Shown one piece after another: positions 28,375-39,900 of a DNA stretch of 64,000 bases. Position numbers and translations under genes: made by a program. The DNA comes from Acanthopagrus latus (Eukaryota > Chordata > Actinopteri > Spariformes > Sparidae). Under the pieces are notes generated by a model, which saw only the letters and a list, made by a program, of their open reading frames with translations, searched no databases and had not been told where the DNA came from. How positions within the stretch are numbered: the stretch's first letter is position 1; each line of letters opens with the position of its first letter. The stretch is taken from positions 409,094-473,093 of the forward strand of contig NC_051056.1 in the NCBI RefSeq assembly GCF_904848185.1, given 5' to 3'.

Positions 28375-29396
28375 GAGGTAAAACACTTATAAACTCAGTT
28401 CTTCACAAGTGTGTAACCTGCCGCAAACTACGTGGAAAGTTGGAAGAGCAACGCATGGCGGACCTTCCTCCGGAACGGCTCAAAACCTGCCCTCCTTTTA
28501 CCTACGTTGGCCTTGATGTCTTTGGACCTTGGACCGTGACTACAAGACGCACCAGAGGAGGACAGGCAGAGAACAAGAGGTGGGTTATCATGTTCACCTG
28601 CATGAGTTCGAGAGCCATGCACCTCAAAGTCATCGAGACTATGGACACATCTAGCTGCATAAATGCCCTTCGACACTTCTTCGCTCTCCGAGGCTCAGCA
28701 AAACAGCTCCATTCCGACTGCGGAACAAACTTCGTCGGTGCCTGTAAGGAGCTTGGCATGGACAAAACGGTACAGGCATACCTGAGTGAGCAAGGTTGCA
28801 GCTGGATCTTCAACCCCCCACACGCCTCTCATATGGGAGGTTCATGGGAGCGTATGATCGGAGTCGCTAGGAGAATACTCGACGCAATGCTTCTGCAGCA
28901 AAACACTCGCCTGACTCATGAAGTACTTTGCACCTTGATGACCGTCTCAGCGATCATAAATGCTCGACCACTGCTACCTGTATCTACGGATCCAGATCCC
29001 TTCATACTCTCACCATCTATGCTCCTTACACAGAAGTCAGGAGTCCCTCCTCCTCCTGGGGACTTTACAGAAAAGGACTTACACACAAAACAATGGAGAC
29101 AGGTTCAAGCTCTGGCAAATCAGTTCTGGACCCGGTGGAGTCGTGAATACTTGCCTTCCTTGCAGCCGCGACTGAAATGGACAAGGGCTCGAAGGGACCT
29201 TCAAGTTGGTGATCTCGTTCTGCTCAGGAACAAGCAGACATCACGCAATTGCTGGCCTATGGCCAGGATCACTGCCACATTCCCTGGAAAAGATGGACAT
29301 GTCAGAAAGGTTGAACTGAAGACAACAGACCAAGGGACTATCAAAACTTTTCTAAGGCCTATTGCAGAACTTGTTCTACTTCTGCCTAAAGACTAA
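28369..29396 (+). pseudogene. int: BEL/Pao integrase, N-terminally truncated
   Basis: The frame from about 28369 gives a zinc-finger remnant (CVTCRKLRGKLEEQRMADLP) and the DDE core: Asp in VGLDVFGPW, Asp in LHSDCGTNFVG, Glu in MGGSWERMIG. It ends with the BEL-type C-terminal domain (QFWTRWSREYLPSLQPR, GDLVLLR, WPMARI). The frame is open further 5', but there it overlaps pol out of frame and is not integrase. The junction with pol near 28355-28380 lies at the short direct repeat ATTCATTCAT. The stop (TAA) is 65 bp before the 3' LTR. All three DDE residues are present, but there is no intact start. Confidence 0.92.
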
Positions 29397-29461
29397 TTAA
29401 TAGACTTTGATGTTATTCACTCATAATCCTTAGTGACCATGATCAGGTCAGGCGGGGAGTG

Positions 29462-30130
29462 TGTTGTCCTGTAAAAGGAGTTTAAGAAAGTTTATATTTG
29501 TTTAAAAAAAAAAAAAAGAAAAAGATTTGTGTATTTTATGTGGAAAAAATAATAAGTTAATGATATACTTACCTGGTTATGTAAGAAAGTGTTTTTGTAT
29601 TTTCGTACTGCTGTATTTATCGTTTTAAGCGATATATGTTACGGTGATGTCACTTCCGGTTTCGCGCGGAGTTGATTACGCCACTTCCGGTTTCGCAGGG
29701 GGTTGACGATATAACGGCAGACAGTTGGTTTCCTGCTGCAGATGTACATTCTAAACCCACAACGATTGTAGCCAAGCAAAGCTGTAAGTGTTAATATATA
29801 GGATCATATGGTTAGGTGTGTATATTGTCAACTGTTTAGGGAAAATATTTCGTGTGAATAAGTTATTTTGTCTTGTTGCTGTTTTGATTGTCAGTTAAAA
29901 ACAAGCTAGGTTGTTAGCCATTCTTTGATTTACCTCAGCCAATTGATTAATGTAAATCTGTATGTTTGTTTTGCAGTTTTTACCACACACATATTGATGC
30001 ATTACAAGTTCAATACAACGGATGAAAAGCCACTCTACGCCTCTGTCATCTTTATTGAAATGGAATGAAGATTGAAGTGGTTAGCTCGATGTTTATTTTG
30101 GTTCAGCTACAACCAAGAGAGAACATTACA
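29462..30130 (+). mobile_element. 3' LTR of BEL/Pao element (669 bp)
   Basis: Begins TGTTGTCCTG and ends ACATTACA (TG...CA). It is preceded by a purine-rich tract (GGCGGGGAGTG, 29451-29461) that can serve as the plus-strand primer. The last 423 bp match the truncated 5' LTR at 24653-25075. The full LTR is visible only here. Target-site duplication cannot be checked because the element's left end is missing. Confidence 0.93.
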
Positions 30131-30206
30131 GTTATTGTTATAGTCGTATACTGTGTAAAATAGTGTTTGTCTGCAACTATTTATGTGTGTTTGACACCTA
30201 GCCTGC

Positions 30207-30480
30207 TAATTGTACATCCTACACTGCTTTTTGTTGTATTCAACCTCTTATTCGTCAGTCATGAGGCAAGGTCAAGTTCCTCGGTTACTGATAGAATAGA
30301 ATTCATTTTGTTCTTGTTAGTAGGCTATGATGCATGAAAATATATTAGTGTTAGGCGACAATACCGAACGTCTCCTGCTGGGAGGTTCAGTCTGCTGACC
30401 GGAAAGGGTAAGTCGGCAAAGGGGCGCCCGGTGCTACCGCGCTAGCCAGGCGTAACAAAGTTTTCAGAGGACTCATCAAG
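30207..30480. repeat. Deletion derivative of the inverted-repeat element
   Basis: The first ~86 bp match the outer end of arm A (16327-16412), then without a break ~185 bp match the core at 19533-19715 (AATTCATTTTGTTCTTG through GAGGACTCATCA). So about 3.1 kb of arm and microsatellite is missing relative to 16327-19715. Confidence 0.85.
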
Positions 30481-32671
30481 ACGACGAAAAACCTCGGACC
30501 GCAGTCTCTCCGTCCGACTACCTGAAGAGGACCACGGAGAGCGCTGGCTCGCATCAATAAGCTTTTATTTTGGTACTTCCGTTGAGAGTGCGAATTAGCA
30601 TACTAGACAATTCCCCGCCGGGGAATCGCGAGAGTGGGCTGTGCGCTTTGCCCCGTGACGGAAAAACTATGAAAGACAAGGCAAAAGTATGATATCAAGT
30701 TGATAATTTGGAGTTTTATCTACATTTTAAACTTTGAATGGTGTGTCCAGGTTAAAGTATGCCAGAGATGTCGATGTTTGAAAAACAAAGTTTCACTTTT
30801 TCCACTCAGCCCCATTCACTGTCAATGGGAAATGAGGATTGTCAATGCTATGATACTACAATGCAATGCTACAATGTGTTCATTTCACCACATACCATTC
30901 ATTCTCAGCATCTTCATCTTTTCATTGTTAAAAACTAAAACTAAACTTGCAAATAATAATAATTCAACAGGCATACACCGACATCTTGTAACAGAGATGA
31001 TATTTATTTCTCTCCAAAAAACAAGCAAAGGAGGCCTTCTTCCTGGAGGTCTTCATCCTGAGTCTGAGAGTTGTTGTCTCTTCAGTGGAGAGTGAGACAC
31101 AAATTAGTTCAAAATCATCGCGTAAACATTTGAAAAGAAAACAGTATCACTTCCCTTATTTTTGCTGCAGTCCTCTGGTCTTCTTCCTGGATCACTTTTG
31201 TTAGATTTAAAGGACATTAATTAGTTACAGGTTCGAAAGACTGATGTAAACATTTTAAGTGAAAGTTGAGAATTAAAGGAAACATTACTTCCCTTATTGT
31301 TGCTGCAGTCTTCTGGAGGTCTTCTTGTAGTCTGTATAAATTTTGCCAGATTTAAAAGACATAAATTAGTTACAGGTTCAAAAGACTGATGTAAACATCT
31401 TAAGTGAAAGCTGAGAATTTAATGAAATATTACTTCCCTTATTTTCTTCTGGGTTGTTGTCTTTGCTGAAGAGAGGGTCCTTCTCCTAGAAAGACAATGA
31501 CATCATCATTGAGTTAAATCACTCAATGCAAGTCAATCACTTTAAAAAAAAAAAAAAAAAGAGACATACTTACTTTGTTATGCACCTGGTTTGACATGCA
31601 GCTTGGTCTGCATCTCAGCTGGATGTTCAGCTTCCTCCCTGACACTCCTACACTACATTAGCTAAGATTAGCGTAGCTAATGTGGTGACAACAACCCAGC
31701 AGAAAAAAACAAAAAAACACACAAAAAAACCCCAAACAATTCCATTACATGAATAATAATAATAAAAAAAAACATGATTCATTAAATATACATCCTTAAA
31801 TTACATAATCACATGATAACTTACGTAAGCTTAGCTTAGCCAATGTAATTCTTACATGAGCTTAGCTATTACATTGCAGCTTACATTATATCTTACACAT
31901 GCCATTCTCATCTAAATAGATGAGAACATGAGTTAAGATTTTACAATGTCAATAAATACATGATAAATATATTAAAAAATGTTTAAAGGCATTTACAAAA
32001 TTATTAATTACAAAACATTTAACACACTGGCCCGGTCGCTCTCATCATCTCAAGAGATAATAAGAACAAGTTGCTGACCCCATTCTAAAATAAACAATTA
32101 CATACATACATACACGTTTACATTAAACGATTAAACTATTTCCAGCCAAGACATGCCACTGCAACCACATACATATGAAAAACAATTACATAAGACTAAA
32201 CACACTAAAAGACTAAACAAGACCAAATAGTGAAATAAATGACATCAATCATTAGTGAGCAAATCTCCGAGTGCAAATGATTATCCAAGCAAGCCCCCTG
32301 GTACCTGCCTAACTCCAAACTAAACCTAACTATCTTCTGAGACGGGCTGGGCTCGAGGCTTCTTTAAAGCAAAACTTCAGTAAACCTCAGCCAAATGACC
32401 AAGGCCCTGAAATGCTCGCCCCCACCAGAGAAACATGTCTCCACCCAGGGTTGCCTCGAAAATAAAAAAGGCAAAATAACAAATAGTACACCGATGGAAG
32501 GACAGATTGCTCTGCCCAGCTGGCACACTCCCTAACTAACCAGGGAGCTCATCCACAAACTGAAATCAGAAACACTCGGATGCTATACTCACCCGGAGAG
32601 GACCACAGCTCCTGGTACACTGTAAAAACGTGGCACAACAGGTCTTGGATGTAACAGCTGGAGGTAAGTCA
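30481..32671. other. Non-coding region downstream of the Helitron endonuclease
   Basis: No gene is supported. From 30603 about 190 bp match the repeat units near 59.15-59.33 and 59.67 kb; this begins with a hairpin listed separately. At 31150-31460 there are about 2.2 tandem copies of a ~140-bp unit, each starting CTTCCCTTATT and containing AGTTACAGGTTC. The rest is AT-rich, with GCTTAGCTAATGT words and an A-run near 31543-31560. If the Helitron ends at 30603, this is its 3' untranslated region. Confidence 0.55.
30603..30626 (-). other. Hairpin plus CTAG, possible Helitron 3' terminus
   Basis: ATTCCCCGCCGGGGAAT (30610-30626) is a perfect palindrome with 8-bp arms and one central base. Read on the minus strand it is followed by TGT and then CTAG at 30603-30606, with T next. 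The same block occurs at 59675 and 60044, and the match to those copies begins just at CTAG, where the flanks differ. Helitron 3' ends are hairpins followed by CTRR. This position is downstream of the minus-strand Rep/endonuclease gene. Assignment to that element is inference. Confidence 0.45.
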
Positions 32672-33349
32672 TTACTCAGTCAAAATACAATAAACTGGAC
32701 TGTGGTAACTGTAATATGTTTGGAGAACACCTGATTGAAGACATTTATCAGGATGTGAAATGTAAATGTGATCAATCAGTGTGTTCTTTTCAGTTGTCGA
32801 ATTTGCTACCAATTGAGTGTAACCTCTGGACTGAAACAAATCTTTGATACTTTTTTTTCTCTTTGAAAGGTGGTCCTCATTAAAATCGCCACAAACAATG
32901 ATGGGCTGGTGATTTAACATGTCCAATGAGTCCAAGAGGTTTTTCAAGTTTTGGAGAAAGATTCCCAGTTGAAAACTTGGCGGTTTGTACACAGTCGCTA
33001 TTAGCACTTTGACTGGAGCCTCAATTTTAAGGACAACAAACTCCAAACCAGTGACCTGTTGCATGTACCTGCGAGGCTCTGCTTGCACAGTGTCTCTACA
33101 GTACATCGCAACTCCACCTCCCTCTTTTTTGGCCATGTTCACACAGCTGTTGTAAGACAGCTGTCTGCTACGTGTGAACATAGTGTACCCCTCCAATTGA
33201 AAAATTTCAGCTACAGAGGACCCTGACAAGTGTGTCTCTGTAAGGCAAAGCACATCTGCTTGTTGGAGCTCGTGATGTGCTTTCAGGTCCACCATGTGAC
33301 ATGGCAGACCCTGCGTGTTGTGGTGGACAATTGTCAAAACCTTTGGCAT
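32672..33349 (-). pseudogene. Helitron APE-type endonuclease domain
   Basis: About 225 residues of an endonuclease/exonuclease/phosphatase fold, as found at the C-terminus of many fish Helitrons (Helentron/Helitron2 group). Visible motifs: HHNTQGL, the metal-binding Glu in CLTETHL, KPPSFQLG, VCGDFNEDH, and LIDHIYIS. The terminal motif, SDH in active enzymes, reads SYHSPVY, so the catalytic Asp is replaced by Tyr. The frame overlaps the end of the Rep frame by 16 bp in a different phase and is not joined to it. The helicase that should lie between them is missing. Non-functional as read. Confidence 0.85.
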
Positions 33350-36300
33350 TTGTTGACCGACAGGAAGTAATAAAATGGTTCTGGATTGTGGCCCCAGACA
33401 CGTTCAAAACACCACTGTCGAACAGTGTAGAAAACGGAAGCCTGAGTTTCGTTCAGACTATGGTACATTTTCCTAACAAAGTCTGGACTCAACTCTAGAG
33501 CATCTATTCTAGGCATAGAGCTCCCCTTATCCTTCTTAGTGCCGAATTCTGGGACATCTTCACCGTTTTGCTCCTGATCGCGAGGTTCACATTCAGCCAG
33601 ACACTCCAGCCGGTCAACTTCAACTTCGTGCGCAAAAGAGTTCCAAGCATTCACGAGAGGACCGCACACCTGAAGCTGTTGAAACGCAGCTTCCATGTTT
33701 TTTCCTTGGCCCTCATAACGTTTTTTGTTGTGCCTCACTATTTCCTCTACTCTCATACCCCACTTGTCGCTACACTTATAAAACTCTTCATAAGTGGGGT
33801 ACGCTTCATCTCTCAGATCGGCGTCGGATCGATGTGGGAGATAAAGTTTCAGCAATCTTCTATAAAACGTCTCTGGAGTTTTTTCCTCAGAGAAGCGAGT
33901 AAATCTAATGATTGCTGGTTTTCCTACGGTTCTCTTTTGAATAAATCCTTCATCGTTCAACAATGGAATGGCATTCGGCCTTTCTGTTTGCTGGCCGTAG
34001 ACTACCCTGTAGTCTGACGCGAACTCGGCCAGGCACATACGTTCAAACTCTCGAGTGAGAGGTCTGTTGACGTATTTTTCAGGCAACCCCGACATCCATA
34101 CATCCACTGATCCGGGTTCCATTCTTTCCAGTCTACTCATAGGGTGACTCATTTTCAAACCTTCCTCGTCAGTCTGAATAAACACCACGGATCAGGAGCA
34201 CTTCTTGAGGCGTAAGCTGCAGGTACGGGCTACAGCCTCTTGAGCGCTGACCTCTCTGTGTTTAGAGTAGGCCTGCATAATTTGTTTCATTTCGTCGCGC
34301 TTGTTAACATCAGATGTCTTTACATCCTTGATGACGTTCTTAAGGAATTCCGTCATCTCGTGCTCCGGTTTCGCTACATATGACATCATGTACATGATGC
34401 AGCTGTAGTCATCTATGACGTACTGGATGTCCATGTTTGCGTTCCACGCTCTAAGCAAATCAGGATTGTAGGCATTAACCCAACAATCATTTGGATGGCG
34501 CCTCAGCATCACGACATGGGTGTTTGCCAGGCGCTGCGCGGCGGCAAAGTATTGCTCGTAAGTTAAGTTGCACTGGCAAAGCAAGTCTGTCAAACTGCTG
34601 AACGAAGCGCCTGGATCCATAAGCAGATCTCTAACTGGTTGGAGCGTTTGTTTAGCCAATTTTTGCATTTCTACAAGGGCCCTTTTCTGCTCCTCTATTT
34701 GCGCTTCAAAGTCTGAATCATCTTGATCCTCTTTTTGGTGGCAATTAATAGTGGGGGGCCTGGTGATGAATATTTTATCCATCGGTAGTTTTGAAAAGCC
34801 AAACCTGCAGGCTACATTTCCCTTCTTACATGACTTTGAATGTTTCCTGCTGTGCACCTGAACCTCTGACACTATTTTGTGGAGTTCCGGATCTGTGTCA
34901 GGGTCGGGCATTTTGCAACTAATGTATCTATCTATAAATTCCATGACATGTCTATCGGGGTCCTCTTCAAATTTAGGTGAATCTTTGATCCAAATGAGCA
35001 TGTGGATGTGCGGGCTTCCCCTGGCTTGGAACTCAACGCGATAAAAATAATCTTCTACTTCACCAATCGGCTGTGAAGGAGAGAGGATGAGGTTTGTCAT
35101 GAGAGCCTCTACTCTCTTTTCAAACATGCGCATTACTGTGATGGGGTTACTTCTCAGAATGTCACATTTTGTTTTCCAATCCAAATCCGAAAACAGCCCT
35201 TGTTCACCTTGCTGAGCTTTGATGGCCTCAATGAACTCAGGCCATCTCATCTCAGCAGCGGAGAACGTGGCAAAAAATGTTGGTTTTCCAATTTGACGAA
35301 CCATGGCGTGCACATCTTTAAGTGTTTTATTCCAATAGGCTGGAGTGCCTCTAAGAGGCTGCATGAACCTGGTTGCATCTTGGCTCATGATGAGCCGTTC
35401 TACCTCATCCTTGTCCTGGAGCATGACATTGTTAATCCTACGGCCGTCTTTGGTTTTCGACTTTCCTTTGCGCATTTGTATAGACATACTATTTGTCGCG
35501 AGGTGAGTCTCTGTAACAAACTGCACAAAGAAAAGATAACTCTGGTCACTTGCAAAACGCGTATCTGCAGCAAAGAGCCTAAGATTAAAGTAGAGGCTCG
35601 GGGACAGGGAGACGGTTCTAGCTTCATCTAACGTATTCTCTCCTGTTGGAAACTGTACAGGAAAAGCCATGGCCTCTAACTTGGGTATGGTGAAAAAACC
35701 AACCGGTTTGTTGCCTTGCGCAGGTGCAACGCTAAATACTCCGTTGCCATATGAAAGGATTTCCCGTGCAATGTCGGGGGGCTGCATGCAAGTGTCCAGG
35801 GAGAGGCCTGGTCTCAGCTCCTCCTGTTCTTCCTCATCTGCCTCTAACTGTCCCGGCTCGTTTTGGCTTTTAAAAATTTCTTCTAACTCGACATCTTTAT
35901 CTTCTTCTGGGATGCTGGGCTCCTCTTCTTGTCTGAGGTCCTCTTCCTGTCTGGGTTCCTCTTCTTCGATGGGCTCCTCTTCTTCGAGCAGACAATCAAA
36001 AGTTGCAGTCTCATCGATAAACACGTCTTTATATTCTGAATGTGTCTCTTTCAATTTGGCAAGGCCAGCTAGCACATTCTTCATATTAACGTTGTAAAAG
36101 TGCTGGTAACCTTTGTATTTGATGTGCCTTTTCAATTTCACTTGAAGCAGCTGCGCTTGTGCTCTGGGCCTTGGGAGACTGTTGATGGTCGCTTCCACCT
36201 CTGGTGGAACACACACAACAGCGCCGTGGACTGCTCTCTGATGGCCTTTTGGCAGAGCAACAATTTTTGCAAATGGCAAGATTTTTGCAATCAGCTGCCT

Positions 36301-36963
36301 ATCAAGCACATTAAGTGCAGCCAATTCTGGGGGGATGGGCGCCAAGTCCAAATTGTTTACGACTGCCATGGGTGGTATGCATCCTCTGCTAAGGTGGCTG
36401 TCGCAGGTGTAGCATATCCACTCATGTAGTCTTTCTTGTGGCACAGAGCAAGGGGTAGAGCAGTCACTGTCACAAAGGTGAACATAGTTTCCTGTCAAGC
36501 ATGCTGCTGCGACTTTTGTGTGTTTACAATATTTTTGTCTTTTGCATTCTTTGACCTGATTAGGAAACATTGTTCTGTTACAAACGGTACAAATGTATGT
36601 GGGTCCATGTCTAATGGACTCACGAAAGACAGCTATGGCTGCTTCCATCATCGGATCAATCAGGGGCTGGGGGCGGTGGGGCACAATTTGTCTGTATTTT
36701 CTCCTGATTCTAAGCACTCTCTGCCTCTTGTAAAATGTGCTAAAGGCAGCATTTGTGGCCAATTTAGTTCCTCTCCACTGGTTGCAACGTTGATTTAAAC
36801 GACGTCTAAATTCCGGATCGCTGTGATATCTGAGATTGAAATCTTGCTTTTTCTTTTGGCTATAGCTTTGATCCGTGTTGTATCTCTGAGACATGGCAAT
36901 TTTTTGTCTGCTCCGAAAAACTGTATCCGATTGGTATCTATCTCGATTGCGTTTCTGTGGCAT
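33334..36963 (-). pseudogene. Helitron Rep (HUH) protein, one nonsense codon, helicase deleted
   Basis: Two in-phase segments, 36963-34192 (923 residues) and 34191-33334, are separated by one TGA at 34192-34194, probably a CGA Arg that decayed. Order: a short basic start with RDRY/RYNTD/RYHSDPEFRRR repeats (residues 1-60), a Cys-rich zinc-binding and DUF6570-like region (about 120-300), an acidic Glu stretch (about 325-358), then the Helitron_like_N Rep domain. Rep has the HUH motif in EFQARGSPHIHMLIWI (about 652) and the two-tyrosine region DYSCIMYMMSYVAK (about 851-865). It would nick and join single strands in rolling-circle transposition. After ETQASVFYTVRQW the PIF1-type helicase expected next is absent. 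The ATG at 36963 lies inside repeat sequence and is not necessarily the natural start. Confidence 0.92.
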
Positions 36964-39900
36964 CTTCCTTGTGTCTATCTCGAATGTGTTTCTGTGGCAT
37001 CTTCCTTGTATCTACCTCGAATGTGTTTCTACTGTCTGGTGCGGAACGTGGCATCTTCCTTGTATCTATCTCGAATGTGTTTCTACTGTCTGGTGCGGAA
37101 CGTGGCATCTTCCTTGTATCTATCTCGAATGTGTCTCTGTGGCATCTTCCTTGTATCAATCTCGAATGTGTTTCAGTGGCATCCTTCCTTGTATCTATCT
37201 CGAATGTGTGTCTTTTGAGTGGTGCAGAACGTGGGAACCTTCCTTGTATCTATCTCGAATGTGTTTCTGTTGAATGGTGCGGAACGTTGCATCCTTCCTT
37301 GTATCTATCTCGAATGTGTTTCTACTGTCTGGTGCGGAACGTGGCATTCTTCTGATATCTGTCTCGAATGTGTTTCTAATGTCTGGTGCAGAACGTGGCA
37401 TCCTCCTTGTATCTGTCTCGAATGTGTTTCTAATGTCTGGTACGGAACGTGGCATCTCACTTGTATCTATCTCGAATGTGTTTCTTTTGATTGGTGCGGA
37501 ACGTGGCATCCTCCTTGTATCTATCTCGAATGTGTTTCTTTTGAGTGGTGCGGAACATGGCATCCTCCTTGTATCTATCTTCGAATGTGTTTCTACTGTC
37601 TGGTGCAGAACGTGGCATCCTCCTTGTATCTATCTCGAATGTGTTTCTACTGTCTGGTGCGGAACGTGGCATCTTCCTTGTATCTGTCTCACATGTGTTT
37701 CGACTGTCTGGTGCAGAACGTGGCATCTTCCTTGTATCTATCTCGAATGTGTTTCTACTGTCTGGTGCGGAACGTGGCATCTTCCTTGTATCTATCTCGA
37801 ATGTGTTTCTGTGGCATCTTTCTTGTATCTATCTCGAATGTGTTTCAGTGGCATCCTTCCTTGTATCTATCTCGAATGTGTGTCTTTTGAGTGGTGCGGA
37901 ACATGGCATCCTTATTATATCTGTCTCGAATGTGTTTCTAATGTCTGGTGCGGAACGTGGCATCCTTTCTTGTATGTATCTCAAATGTGTTTCTACTGTC
38001 TGGTGCAGAACGTGGCATCCTCCTTGTATCTGTCTCGAATGTGTTTCTAATGTCTGGTGCGGAACGTGGCATCTTCCTTGTATCTGTCTCACATGTGTTT
38101 CGACTGTCTGGTGCAGAACGTGGCATCCTCCTTGTATCTATCTCGAATGTGTTTCTACTGTCTGGTGCGGAACATGGCATCTTCCTTGTATCTACCTCGA
38201 ATGTGTTTCTACTGTCTGGTGCGGAACGTGGCATCTTCCTTGTATCTATCTCGAATGTGTTTCTACTGTCTGGTGTGGAACGTGGCATCTTCCTTGTGTC
38301 TGTCTCGAATGTGTTTCTGTTGCATCTTCCTTGTATCTACCTCGAATGTGTTTCTACTGTCTGGTGCGGAACGTGGCATCCTCCTTGTATCTGTCTCGAA
38401 TGTGTTTCTACTGTCTGGTGCGGAACGTGGCATCCTCCTTGTATCTGTCTCGAATGCGTTTCTACTGTCTGGTGCGGAACGTGGCATCCTCCTTGTATCT
38501 CTCTCGAATGCGTTTCTACTGTCTGGTGCGGAACGTGGCATCCTCCTTTTATCTGTCTCGAATGCGTTTCTACTGTCTGGTGCGGAACGTGGCATCTTCC
38601 TTGTATCTATCTCGAATGTGTTTCTGTGGCATCTTCCTTGTATCTATCTCGAATGTGTTTCAGTGGCATCCTTCCTTGTATCTATCTCAAATGTGTGTCT
38701 TTTGAGTGGTGCAGAACGTGGCAACCTTCCTTGTATCTATCTCGAATGTGTTTCTGTTGAATGGTGCGGAACGTTGCATCCTTCCTTGTATCTGTCTCAC
38801 ATGTGTTTCGACTGTCTGGTGCGGAACGTGGCATCTTCCTTGTATCTATCTCGAATGTGTTTCAGTGGCATCCTTCCTTGTATCTATCTCGAATGTGTGT
38901 CTTTTGAGTGGTGCAGAACGTGGCATCCTCCTTGTATCTATCTCGAATGTGTTTCTACTGTCTGGTGCGGAACATGGCATCTTCCTTGTATCTGTCTCAC
39001 ATGTGTTTCGACTGTCTGGTGCGGAACGTGGCATCTTCCTTGTATCTATCTCGAATGTGTTTCTACTGTCTGGTGTGGAACGTGGCATCTTCCTTGTGTC
39101 TGTCTCGAATGTGTTTCTGTTGCATCTTCTTTGTATCTACCTCGAATGTGTTTCTACTGTCTGGTGCGGAACGTGGCATCCTCCTTGTATCTGTCTCGAA
39201 TGTGTTTCTACTGTCTGGTGCGGAACGTGGCATCCTCCTTGTATCTGTCTCGAATGCGTTTCTACTGTCTGGTGCGGAACGTGGCATCCTCCTTGTATCT
39301 CTCTCGAATGCGTTTCTACTGTCTGGTGCTTAACGTGGCATCCTCCTTTTATCTGTCTCGAATGCGTTTCTACTGTCTGGTGCGGAACGTGGCATCTTCC
39401 TTGTATCTATCTCGAATGTGTTTCTGTGGCATCTTCCTTGTATCTATCTCGAATGTGTTTCAGTGGCATCCTTCCTTGTATCTATCTCGAATGTGTGTCT
39501 TTTGAGTGGTGCAGAACGTGGCAACCTTCCTTGTATCTATCTCGAATGTGTTTCTGTTGAATGGTGCGGAACGTTGCATCCTTCCTTGTATCTATCTCGA
39601 ATGTGTTTCTACTCTCTGGTGCGGAACATGGCATCCTTATTATATCTGTCTCGAATGTGTTTCTAATGTCTGGTGCGGAACGTGGCATCCTTTCTTGTAT
39701 GTATCTCGAATGTGTTTCTACTGTCTGGTGCAGAACGTGGCATCCTCCTTGTATCTGTCTCGAATGTGTTTCTAATGTCTGGTGCGGAACGTGGCATCTC
39801 CCTTGTATCTATCTCGAATGTGTTTCTTTTGAGTGGTGCGGAACATGGCATCCTCCTTGTATCTATCTTCGAATGCGTTTCTACTGTCTGGTGCGGAACG

